From the NCBI GenBank assembly GCA_932521025.1, contig OW051469.1, positions 3,918,398 through 3,982,397 of the forward strand: DNA of 64,000 nucleotides, given 5' to 3'. A program made the translations under genes and the position numbers. Of this stretch, positions 46,411 to 56,418 are shown in pieces (the stretch's first letter is position 1; every line of letters begins with the position of its first letter). Origin of the DNA: Oscheius onirici. Taxonomy: Eukaryota; Nematoda; Chromadorea; Rhabditida; Rhabditidae. The notes beneath the pieces were generated by a model. It was not told the origin of the DNA, did no database searches, and saw only the letters and a list, made by a program, of their open reading frames with translations.

Positions 46411-46719
46411 GATCTGAACAAGGTGATAACTTGAATTTTCAAAAAAACGAAAGGAAAAGAGATGAAATGAAAGGGAAAGACAAAACAAGTTTTGGACTGA
46501 ATACCAATTGAAGTGGAAAATGTTGAAGAAAGAGCTAAGACGGAGTGTGTGACACATGGTACAAGGCGGCGGCTCATGGGTACTGACTTATGCGAAAGCT
46601 ATGAAGAAACTGTTTGGTGTGAGAGAAAGTCGCTTGCAGTTCATAAAGTCCCGGACCATAGCGCGCCCAGAGTTGATCCTTTTGCGTCAGAGGCGACTGT
46701 CCATTCTGTCTTGCACACC
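46411..46719. other. Upstream region of copy D
   Basis: No coding feature is supported. Confidence 0.35.
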
Positions 46720-47130
46720 TGTGCATAACAGAAAGGTGGAGCTATCTTCCTATACTGATAGCAATAAAATTTCTTATGGTTCAGAGCCAGATGAATTGAA
46801 AAAATATCCGAAACTGCTGAAAGTTTTCCAGAACGGGAAGAATGTGTTCAAAGTTTGGCAAGAACAAAACCCCTTGTTCGGGGACCAAAAGAACTCTCAA
46901 CTCCGAAGTTTACTGACCTCCTCGTAAATCATACTTTCCCGCTCTTTTCGCTCTCTTCCCGGTCGGGTTGCATGATGTTTATCACCAAACAGATGTTGAC
47001 TATCGTCCGAGACGGGGGGAAATGGCAGCTGCAGCGACGGGGTTACGGTAGCCCGAGAGAGAAAAAGAGTCTTTGTTGCGCCGGTTTCAAAAGAAACAAA
47101 GATTCACACCTGCCCTGATGGACGTTTTTA
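46720..47130. repeat. Intergenic duplicate, unit 1 (matches 50995-51285)
   Basis: Blocks such as ACAGAAAGGTGG, GTCCGAGACGGGGGGAAATG and GCAGCGACGGGGTTACGGTA recur 4150 bases further on. The stretch 47027-47067 is identical. It lies just 3' of copy A, as the second unit lies just 3' of copy B. Confidence 0.8.
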
Positions 47131-47480
47131 GACAGGAAAAAGTGATTGTCGGGGGTTTGAATAAGGCGAATGTTTGCTCGCATTTCAAATGTTGGTACGG
47201 TGCCACGTGACTGCGAACGAAGAGAAGTAAAGACACACTTCTTTTCACACAGCATATGGAGTTACAGAGAAAGGAAGGCTGTACTATTGCTCTCTTCCAA
47301 CCGACCGGGCACCATCCGATGTTGTTTTTGGCTGCCTACCACGCTCCATCATAACCAGCCCAGTGCAGTTTTTTTCTTTTCGCTAAAATATCGTTATCGT
47401 TCAGTTTGTCTTCCAGTTACATTTCACAAAAAGGTCCCCGTTCCCCCGATGCTCTTTTTTTCGCATAAAGACACAATTTA

Positions 47481-48143
47481 TTAACGATTATGAATTTTTA
47501 CTAAGATATCATAGATTTTAACCATGGTAGAATGAAAATAGACGAAAAGATCTTCCACGGTTTTAGCCTGTTCTTCCATGCTCTTCAGACCAGATATTTC
47601 CCTTTCGAGAAGTCTCTGTAAAATTCATTTTTAAAATCTAGATCAAAATCTTACGCATAGTTTCTCCTTATCTGTCATGGTTATGGCAATCGGCTGGCGA
47701 TTAACCACAGACTGACGAGAAAAATCCGACTGCTCTACATTTAGTACAAAATCGTTGATGACTGAGCCGTATTTGTTGAAAAAGACATTATCCCAATCGC
47801 TGCATCTTTCTGTAGTAATCTAAAAATTTAAACTTGTAGTAAAAATTCCTTAGACTCACTGCAAAAAATGTATGCGAAAAGTTATCAAACATTATGCGCA
47901 GTTGCTCGTCCAATCTAAAGCTGTCTTGTCCGGAAAGGACAAACCGTCCTCGAGCTCCTCTCCGGAATTTGCAAACCAAATGACTAGCGGTCTCAATTAA
48001 TTTTGGGTTGAGATAGACAAAAAGTTTACCTTTACGTTTGGTTGACAGCGGTCCTCCAACATCCTAATAACGCGCTTGATCTGCTTCTGGTCGGCGATGA
48101 GGTGACGATCAATCATCTCTCTTTCTTCTGTGGTAAGAGACAT
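47481..48143 (-). CDS. Small clustered-family protein, copy A (181 aa)
   Basis: Four exons (48143-48030, 47991-47860, 47819-47655, 47615-47481), all phase 0, sum to 182 codons. It starts MSLTTEEREMIDRHLIADQK and continues VCKFRRGARGRFVLSG, LDEQLRIMFDNFSHTFFA, ITTERCSDWDNVFF..., and a helical end RLLEREISGLKSMEEQAKTV. It is closest to copy B at 51.7-52.3 kb (MIRRHLI, ITKERALWEDPF, LLLEEEVSRLKSREQHAKT). Exon 2 has a GAG acceptor. Function unknown; probably an intracellular helical protein. Confidence 0.75.
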
Positions 48144-48499
48144 CTGAATGAGAAAACAGTGAAGAAAGAATCTAAATATTTGAATAAACGATCAAGAAGA
48201 AATGTTGTAAAATTGCAGAATGTGGGGGGATATAAACCTAGAGCCAACCTAGTCCGCCATGACAGAACTGTTTATATCAGTCACCGGCTTTCGCGGCTCT
48301 TTTGGTTGTCAATTAGGTCAGCCTGCTGCGCACTCATATACTCAAATAAAAGATCTGGAATCTTAATTGTTTACAAAACCTATTTCAGCAAGATTAATAT
48401 TCCACCTAAAGTGTTTAAAAATTTAAACCCTTGACAAAACATGCTCTTTTCAGTTTCGAATTTAAACACGGAAAGCAAGTTCAGGCACTTTAGTAGTAC

Positions 48500-48850
48500 T
48501 GGAATAGCCAGACGACCGCTCTCTGTCTCTTTTGACTCACACTAGGGAAAGGACAGCTGCGAATGAACGGGTGCAGAATTTCATTTTTGAACTTTGAATT
48601 CCGAAAAGTAGGAAAGTTTATTGGTCCCAGAAGTTTCCTTCCTATTTGTCATTTCACTGCCCCAACTGATCTGTTTACTAGATTCTTTGAAGCACCAGAA
48701 AGCTTGTATTTGAAAAAAAAGCAAATTTCTAGGACATCTGCGTGTTGCCAGTCTCTCTTCCTACCCGCCCAACGTTTGTTTACACTGCCGGGACTACGGT
48801 AGTCGCGCCGGGAAGAAGGTGGCTTGACAAAGAGGTTACGTGTGAGCGAA
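48500..48850. repeat. Upstream-region duplicate, unit 1 (matches 52650-52995)
   Basis: GCCAGACGACCGCTC, TTTTGACTCAC, GCACCAG-AAGC, GGACATCTGC and GTTTAC-CCGCC-type blocks recur in the same order 4.15 kb away, upstream of copy B. A weaker third version (GCCAGATGACCACTCTC) lies at 49066. Confidence 0.75.
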
Positions 48851-48909
48851 TAAAGAGTTTATAGACCGAGCGCAAGTACAGATTCAAACAAATGAGGAGA
48901 TAGGCTAAA

Positions 48910-49010
48910 CTAGAGCCTGTCAATGATCTTGTTGATCTCCGAGACGAGCCGTTGCTTTACTCGAAAGATCGCATTGTAAACGGGAACCCGACTGCTATTG
49001 CTTAAACCCG
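48910..49010 (-). pseudogene. Fossil terminal exon of the small clustered family
   Basis: The minus strand reads RVPVYNAIFRVKQRLVSEIN followed by KIIDRL and a stop at 48910-48912. It aligns with the ends of copy A (FHSTMVKIYDILVKIHNR) and copy B (VHRTFARIYEMKYKLQTC). No upstream exons of this copy were found, although a promoter-like duplicate follows at 49066, so most of the gene was deleted. Confidence 0.55.
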
Positions 49011-49322
49011 ACTGCTCCGATGGTTTGAAAGTATACAAAACAGCCCACGACTCCACTTGTTACACTAGCCAGATGACCACTCTCTCATTGATTCACAGTT
49101 AGACTGACTCACGATGGGAAAGGGGCAGCTGAGGATGATTGAGATTTGAGGAGAAGAGCCTTTTTTGCTTGAACTGACACTCGTTTTTCACTTCAAATTT
49201 GGAAAAATTTCTTTGGACATCTTTGCTCGATTTTTGCAATACGTCAACTGATCAATTTTCTGTTCTCCGAATCTAACAACAAAGAGAAGAGCAAATTTTA
49301 TTCATACTAACAATGGGAAAGT

Positions 49323-50784
49323 TTAGTGAAAAACACAGGTATTAAAGGCCTTGTACTTGTCCAAAAGCTGATAAATAAGGGACCCTTCGAAGTCTCCAGT
49401 GTAGGAGCTCCAGTTAATTGGGTAAACCACATGGAATATTTCGTATTCATGCGAAATAAATTCTGACAATGTACGAATCTCAAAGAGGGCTGTGTAGTCA
49501 TGTATCTTATAAAAATATACGACAAAACTACTGTGGGAAACATTCGGGAAGAAGTTGGTGACAACTGTCTTCTCCTGTTTTTGGCGAAAATGACATGGTT
49601 TTCCATGCCTGTCGGGGGAGTATAGAGCTTCGTTGATATTTTTCCGGACAGTTTTCTGGCGGTCACTGGCCTTCCTCGTGTCCAGTGCTGAAATAATTTC
49701 ATTACACGAGGAAAGTCTCTCTTTCTCTGTCTCTCAGTCCCCCTATATCTCATTTTCCCATCCTTACTTGTATAACCGCGAACAGATCATTCGTGTCCAG
49801 GTTCACAATACACTCTTCAGTGAAGAATTCCACTTCTTCCAAATCAACTGGACATTCGTAGCCGATCTTTCTCGGTTCCTAAACACAGTTTGATGAAATT
49901 TCAAACGTTCTTACCATTCTTCTGATCAGCTGCCAGTCGATCGCAGTCGGTTCACCAGTGAGCTCAATGTGTTGATTCTTCATCCAAGCTTTCATGTTCA
50001 GTTGGAGAGGAGCATTGAGCTTGTGGTCAAGACTCGGCCATTTCATTCTTATCAGCAGCTCCAGAACTTCAGATCCATGTTCAAATTTGGTAAAGGTGAA
50101 GGGAACGATTGTCCTCGGATCAGGAATTCTGACAGTAGCTAGCGTTGGGAACAACCGTACGGGTCAGACAGAACTTTTCCTAAAATAACATTTCTCATAA
50201 AAATTAAGAAAATACTCACGATGGAAGAAGAGTTGAGAGGACTGTTCCTGATTCTTGTGATGAACTTTGTGCTGTTCATGACCAAAAAAGAGTTGACGCT
50301 TTTGCACAGCCGGTGAGAGCGAGCCAAGGAACGGGAGTGCATCTGAACTTTGCATATTTGATGCTTAGAATCTACAAACCTTTTTAAAGACTGCAATTCT
50401 GTCATTTGAATCCAGGACAACCAAATTCACAGGCTCTGGCAGAGTCAGTGAGTACTGGTCGCGTTCCTCCAGCACCTTGATGTACCGTTTCTGCAATGGT
50501 GTTGGTTCCCTTGGTCCCAGCCGCTGTCTCTTGACATTATCCTCCTTGTTTCCTTGCTCTTCGTCCCTTTCTCCCACTTCCCTCTTCTTGACATCAATGT
50601 TCCTCATTACGTACTTCTCTAGAGAGCTCCACCTCGCTTTAAACTCTGCGTCGCTGAGCTCAAACCGATTTTGATGGATTCACAGAAACAGATTTACCTT
50701 GGATACATGAACGGAGCTGTCAGTAAGAAAGTCCTCCGGGTAGAGAGCGTCGACAAAATTCTGTACGTCAGATCTATCGTCCAT
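49323..50784 (-). CDS. F-box-like clustered family, long copy 1 (possibly frameshifted)
   Basis: The start at 50784 gives MDDRSDVQNFVDALYPEDFL-TDSSVHVSK, the family's acidic N-terminal motif. Next come LSDAEFKARW..., a hydrophilic spacer, ERDQYSLTLPEPVNLVVLDS..., then after a 37-base intron MHSRSLARSHRLCKSVNSFL. LPEP...AVFKK...SRSLARSHRLCK is F-box-like in spacing. Later exons hold IVPFTFTKFEHGSEVLELLI, RMKWPSL, EPRKIGYECPVDLEEV and a C-terminal domain (YFYKIHDYTALFEIRTLSEF) ending CVFH at 49323. Between EKFCLTR and FPTLATVRIPDPR the frame changes by one base, so this copy may be dead or the read wrong. No known domain is confirmed. Confidence 0.5.
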
Positions 50785-50994
50785 GTTGTTGAAAAGCATA
50801 AGATTAGTTTACGGAGGGAATCGAAACAGAGTGCTCACTGTCTGGGCGGCGCTGACTGTTGCGTGACGATGCAAAGTTCACAACTGGCAAAACTGGTAGG
50901 TATGAGAGAAAAGCAGAGCCGCACGATTACAGTCTCGGGCATTAGTGATTACATCAGTGACACTGCCTGAATCTGGTGACCGGTCACACCTGCT

Positions 50995-51285
50995 CAGAGC
51001 AGAACAGAAAGGTGGGGATATCTTCCCCGTTCATTACAAGGTTCGGCCTCTTCCCTCCATAGTTTAAGAACTCCCTCGTAAATCAAACCTTCCACCTCTT
51101 TTCGCTCCCTTTCCGATCGGGTTGCATGATGCGTATCGGCAAATAGATGTTCTTGTCCGAGACGGGGGGAAATGACAGCTGCAGCGACGGGGTTACGGTA
51201 GCCCGAGAGAGAAAAAGCGTCTTTGTTGAGCCGGTTTCAAAAGAAACGAAGATTCAACCTGCCCTGATGGACAACGGACGGGAAA
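50995..51285. repeat. Intergenic duplicate, unit 2 (matches 46720-47130)
   Basis: Second copy of the block described at 46720, here between long copy 1 and small-family copy B. Confidence 0.8.
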
Positions 51286-51654
51286 AATTCACCGTCAGAG
51301 TTTGAATATGACGAATGTTTGTTCGAGTTTTGAAAGATGTCTCCGTGCCAGAAGGTTACACAAAGAGATCCTTCTTCTGCCACATTTTTATCTCAAAATG
51401 GATCCCCATTCAATAGCTTTAAAACTTGGAAAACAGAACCGCGTCCAGCTGGTCTTTAGTCGAAAACAAGAGGTCGCACTGGTGCGGCTAATAGCAATCC
51501 GCGATATTTCTGGCAAACTTTCAGTAAGACTTGTTAACAGTTTCTCTTATAGAAGCGGCTTAATCAGTATGAACTGCCCTATTCTTCCCATCCCCTGATT
51601 ATTTTCTAACTTTTAACTTTCAAACGAATAACAGATTTATTGCACTGAAATAAA

Positions 51655-52290
51655 TTAACAGGTTTGAAGCTTGTATTTCATCTCATAAATTCTAGCGAAA
51701 GTCCTGTGGACCAGGTCGAAAAGGGAGACTGTAGTTTTGGCATGCTGTTCCCTGCTCTTCAAACGAGATACTTCTTCAAGAAGAAGCTGAAATGCACATT
51801 TTTAAGGATCTAAAACAAAATGTTACCAGAAGGTTATTCTTTTCACTGTTGCTAATGACAATAGGCTGACAGTTAGCCAAAGGCTGTCGATTTCCGGCCG
51901 GATCCACAGTAATGGAGCCATATGCGGCAACAAAAGGATCTTCCCAAAGAGCTCGTTCCTTGGTAATCTAATATTTTGCAGTTTTTGTTTAAAAAAATTA
52001 GATAACCCACCATTATGATTGTGTCGGCATAGTACTGAAAGAGCATTTCTAGTTGTTCTTTCAGCCTGGAGCCGGCTTCTCTGGAGAAGTGAAATAGTTC
52101 GCTACTTTTCTCAGCGCCGTTGACAAATTGACGAGCAGTCTTAATCAATGTTGAAGTTAGATAGACCAAAAAAACTTACCTTTACGATGGGCTTACAGCT
52201 CTTCGTCAGGTTCTTAATCACCCCTCGGAGCCTCACTTCGTCGATAAGGTGACGTCGAATCATATCTGCTTCTTTTACGGTAAAAACCAT
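51655..52290 (-). CDS. Small clustered-family protein, copy B (170 aa)
   Basis: Four exons (52290-52180, 52139-52011, 51967-51827, 51786-51655), all phase 0, sum to 171 codons. It starts MVFTVKEADMIRRHLIDEVR. Exon 2 (RQFVNGAEKSSELFHF...), exon 3 (ITKERALWEDPFVAAYGSIT) and exon 4 (LLLEEEVSRLKSREQHAKTT) align one-to-one with copy A. Exon 2 is preceded by GATTAAG, again a purine-AG acceptor. Amino-acid identity to A is modest while the exon map is conserved, which suggests fast protein evolution. Confidence 0.74.
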
Positions 52291-52649
52291 CTGAATGAGG
52301 AACAATTAAAGCGACTATGTTGCAAGTTTGTGAGAAATTGGTATAAATGAGGGAAGGAACGTTGATAACCCAGTTTTACTCTCCTTTGTCGCTTGAATGC
52401 TCTCCTTAGTAGAGCCTAGGAAAGTTTCCTACTCCTTCGATCGATTAGCGGGGAGGAAAAGAAAAATAAAACTAGAAGTTTTTGTCAAATCTCATCTTTA
52501 TTCCTACATACTTCAACAATTTAACTCCGGGTGCGGTTCTCACAACTTTTTTGAAGAAACAGCGCGATCAAGGAAAGATTTTATAAGAATGCGGAGAAAG
52601 AGAACTAAGGGGACGAGCGAAGCGAGGTCGGCATACGCAGGCCTGTTTA
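52291..52649. other. Upstream region of copy B
   Basis: No coding feature is supported. Confidence 0.35.
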
Positions 52650-52995
52650 TATTAAGCATAGCCAGACGACCGCTCACTCTTTTGACTCACAGAAGACTAA
52701 TGGTGAGAAAAGGTCAGTTGTGACTGACAGGGATAGGATGAGAAACGTTCTTTCGTTGTGAACAGACGCTTTAGTTAACACGACATGGTCTTTATGTCTG
52801 CCAAAAATTTTCGTTCTCCCTCACTGCCTTAACCGATCTATTTACGCCATTCTTTGCAGCACCAGGAAGCCTGACTTTGGAAAAATACGAATTTGCTGGA
52901 CATCTGCCTCTCGCCAGTCTTTGTTTACCCCGCCAAGACTACTGTAACAGCGCTTGGGAAATGGCGCCGTGACAAAGAGAGCATTAATCAAGAGG
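52650..52995. repeat. Upstream-region duplicate, unit 2 (matches 48500-48850)
   Basis: GCCAGACGACCGCTC at 52660, TTTTGACTCACAG, then GCACCAGGAAGC and GGACATCTGCC follow the order seen upstream of copy A. Confidence 0.75.
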
Positions 52996-53278
52996 AACAT
53001 GCGAGAAAATGAAGAGGCCGAATCCGAAGAGATGCTAAAATTCAAGAAAAAGAGAGTCTGAGTAACTAGTGGCTTCCGAATTCGAAGACAATGAACATAA
53101 TGGTCTTAGAGACATTCTTCTTAATGTCCAGCGGCTTCCTGAACAGCTGAATTCTGAATATCGAGAGGGTGTAGGAAACGACAAAGGATTCTGATTTCAT
53201 CTCGGTGGCGCTCGCAGTTAAATACATCCTTATTAACATGGACAATTTTATTGACAAGACAAAGATAAATCGTCAAAG

Positions 53279-54836
53279 TTATGCATATGTTGGCTTGCAG
53301 TTCTTCAGTAGTTCAATAAAGGCCACGGGGTCCAGAGCGATGTTGAATAGGGCTGTATAAAAGTCATGGCCTTTTATAATAAAAACAAGGAAATTTCCGT
53401 CGGGATTTGGGATAAAAGTTATGATTGGAGGACCGAGGTGTAGCCACAAATATTTCTCGCCGACTAAAGAATGGCATCCAGACACTGCTCGATTAACTGC
53501 ACCAATCATTGCATTCGCTAAGAATCCTCTTAGTTTTCTGACCGTAAATGTTCCAGTTCCTTTTCTCCACTGCTGAAACTATTTCTTAGACTTTGTCACG
53601 CTATTTTTACCTCTAGAATTTTGGCAATGTCTTCACTACCGTGTATGTAGTGATCACTTGCAGAAGAAAGTATTTTGTCCATCAGAATGGATTCTGTAGC
53701 GAAGATGAAATGTATCTCTCTTGGCTCCTAGAATTTTCTAAGTGCAAAGAAATCAACTATTTTGTCAGAATACGCGCTGTTCTCACCCCTCCGGGCAGTT
53801 TAAATGCGAATGTTTCTAGTTCAGTGAGGATTACTGTAATTTTTGGTTTGGAGGCTATGCTACTGTGAGGCCTGTATTGATGGACCGAATTGGCCACGCG
53901 TTTGTTTGAATTAATCAAACAAACCAGCTTTTTGAGCATTTCTCAGTCGATTGTTGTGCGTTTTTTGACAATTAGTTTCTGCTTCTTCATCCACAATTTT
54001 CTGTTCTGTTCTGAGACTTTTTGAAGATTAAATTCGCACTCCAAGACCGGCCACTTCATGCGATCCAGGTTCAACTCTTCGAAGAAATCCAGAAGGTCAG
54101 TGCGGTAGCTGTTTTTAATTCTGTTAAATGTAAATGGGAGAATGGAAGACTTGTCGTGGATATCACGCTCAATATTTAATTGGGTAACCAAAGCACGGGC
54201 AAAATAGAACCTCTGAAAGCCCGTATAACATGAAATGGGGGAAAAGCTCACTTTGGGGTAGTTTGTGTCCATTCCGAGGATGCTCCTTCTGATGCGAATC
54301 CCGAATTTTGTACTATTCTTGTTCAGGAGAGCAGTAACCGTCTTGGAGAGTCTGTGAGAGCGAGCAAATGCTCGGGAGTGCATCTGAACTACTTTTTTAG
54401 GAGCCTTTTAGTGTTAAAATGTTAGGAAAGCTATAAAATAATCGGACGTACAGAAAAGTTCCCAGAAGTAAAATTACGTACCTTGGAAAAGACTGCCATG
54501 AGATCTTCTTGATACGGAGATCTTCTTGATACGGAAAGATACTGGTTCCGGGTGTCGGAGAAAGTACTGATCGCGTCTGACTAAAGCGTCGAGAAACGTG
54601 TCTTTCATTGCGGATAAATCAGAGTTCTCAACATAGTGATACTGGATGTATTCTATGAAGAAACTCTTTTTACTCTTATACTCTTTGTCTGTCTTTTGTC
54701 GTTGAGCTGGAAACAGGGTTGGGATGAAGAATGCAAAAAGCCGACCAACCTTGGAAATGTGAACGTCGCTGTCGGTGAAGAAATCTTCAGGAAAGAGTGT
54801 ACGTTTGAAAAAAGCTTTTCTCTCGTAATAGTTCAT
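53279..54836 (-). pseudogene. F-box-like clustered family, long copy 2 (broken)
   Basis: It has the family order: RTLFPEDFFTDSDVHISK, TDKEYKSKKS..., RRDQYFLRHPEPVSF, MHSRAFARSHRLSKTVTALL, KFGIRIRRSI, SSILPFTFNRIKNSYRTDLL, RMKWPVLECEFN, and the C-terminal GPPIITFIPNPDG with DFYTALFNIALDP, stop at 53279. Damage seen: a 17-base tandem duplication at 54500-54533 that shifts the frame before the DLMAVFSK-type block, a further frame change near DKRQ/TDKEY, and a TGA where copy 1 has the Trp of IDWQL. It is unlikely to make a full protein. Confidence 0.65.
54500..54533. repeat. 17-base tandem duplication inside long copy 2
   Basis: GAGATCTTCTTGATACG occurs twice head to tail (54500-54516, 54517-54533). 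Being 17 bases, it changes the reading frame. Confidence 0.92.
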
Positions 54837-55125
54837 TCGCTTAAATGTATCGAATATAACAAAAAGATGGCTAGGTTTGATAAGCCAAAAGAAAAATCGA
54901 TTACTGCCGCGTGCGTAGCTTTCCCACTGTCAACTTTAAAAAGCGGTGAAGTTCGGATCAAGTCGTTTCGAAGTAGACCATGTTTCCAACAAGTTTGTTG
55001 GTACTAACAATGAAACAATTGGTCTAATATTTACAGACAGACAAATCCAGCTAAACGATAGAGAATATGACAGCTTACTGGATTGAGGGTTTTCTTAATC
55101 GAGGATACGATAAAGATAGAATAGA

Positions 55126-55595
55126 CTAAACAAAAGTACAACTGAAACAGGGCTCGTACTTTTCCAAAAGCTCGAAAATGGCATGGGATTGAGGGATTTT
55201 CTAAATATCAGTTGCAGCTGGACCAGTCAATTGGGTAAACGTCACTGAAAAACTCCCTCAGATGTTCAATGAAATCAAACAAAGTATTAAATCGACTATA
55301 AAAATAGGGTTGGATAATAAGTGTACCCGCAGGAGCTAGTGTTAAGATTGACGAAGCGGTTGTGATGATATTTTAGAATGAATGATACCGTGCAAGCTCT
55401 TTTCACGGTATCTCACATCTATCGGGGGATTACTCGGGTTGTTTCATAGTTTTCCCGGTTCAAGTCGTTCTCAGGTGTGCGGATGTTGAATATGGATGGC
55501 TTTATAAAACGCCAAGCTTTTCGTAATAAACACATGATACATAAGTTCCGTCAGGATTTGGGATAACAGTTATGATTGGGGGACCGATGAGGAGC
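55126..55595 (-). pseudogene. C-terminal fragment of the F-box-like clustered family
   Basis: Only the last domain is recognisable: WLLIGPPIITVIPNPDGTY, a decayed middle, then FDFIEHLREFFSDVYPIDWS (copy 1 has SEFISHEYEIFHVVYPINWS) and an end at 55126. It stops abruptly at 55596, exactly where the foldback element begins. Confidence 0.65.
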
Positions 55596-56366
55596 CAAAT
55601 TGATCGGATCGGTCTGGGATTGTTCCTGGGGGTAATAGACCTCGAAAAAAAAATTATTGAGAGCTTTTGGGACACTTTGGATTTTGGGATCAAGGGTTAC
55701 AGTAGGTTTTAAAATCGGCCCAAAAACGTATTTTCGCGATAACTTTTTGAGGTTAGGAGATACAAAAAAATGGTCAACTACAAAAAAAATGTATCATCTC
55801 CAATATCACTCCTGTAAAATATCCGCATCGTATGTTTTGAAATAAAGGCTGTGGAACGATTTTAATTCCTAAATTTCGACCATGTACTCCCTCCCCCACA
55901 TGGTAATTTTTTTGAGCTCAAATTTGATTTTTTGAGAAAACTATCGATCCAATCGACCTGATAATTTACAGGAGTAATATTTAGCCCAGTAAAATGCTAC
56001 TGTTAAAAAACAAAAAGATTTCCTCTCAGCGGACTCGAACCCTGGTCGCTCCAGCGTGGTTAACGCACAGGCACTGCGTCATTTTATCGAAAAATGGAAA
56101 GTCGAATAAATTTTTGCGCGAAAGAGTAAAATAAGTTTTTCAAAAAAAGAAAGATGACGTCTCGATGAGGTGATTTTTTTTGTAGTTGACCATTTTTTTG
56201 TATCTCCTAACCTCAAAAAGTTATCGCGAAAATACGTTTTTGGTCCGATTTTCAAAACTACCGTAACCCTTGATCCCAAAATCCAAAATGTCCCAAAAAT
56301 TCTCAATATTTTTTTTTCGGGGTCGATTACCCTCAGGAACAATCCCAGACCGATCCGATCAATTTG
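55596..56366. mobile_element. Foldback element with about 195-base inverted arms
   Basis: The left arm 55596-55790 starts CAAATTGATCGGATCGGTCT. The right arm 56173-56366 is its reverse complement with a few mismatches and one- to two-base gaps. The core between them holds a tRNA-like sequence. No transposase is present. It sits at the edge of a truncated family member. Confidence 0.83.
56022..56083 (-). other. tRNA-like sequence (degenerate) in the foldback element core
   Basis: On the minus strand AGGGTTCGAGTCCG matches a Pol III B box (GGTTCGANTCC), and TGACGCAGTG lies at A-box distance. The acceptor stem does not pair, so this is a tRNA-derived relic, not a working tRNA. Confidence 0.45.
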
Positions 56367-56418
56367 AAGGGTAGCTGTAGTACTACGGGACAAGACTTCT
56401 GACGCGCCCCAATAATAC

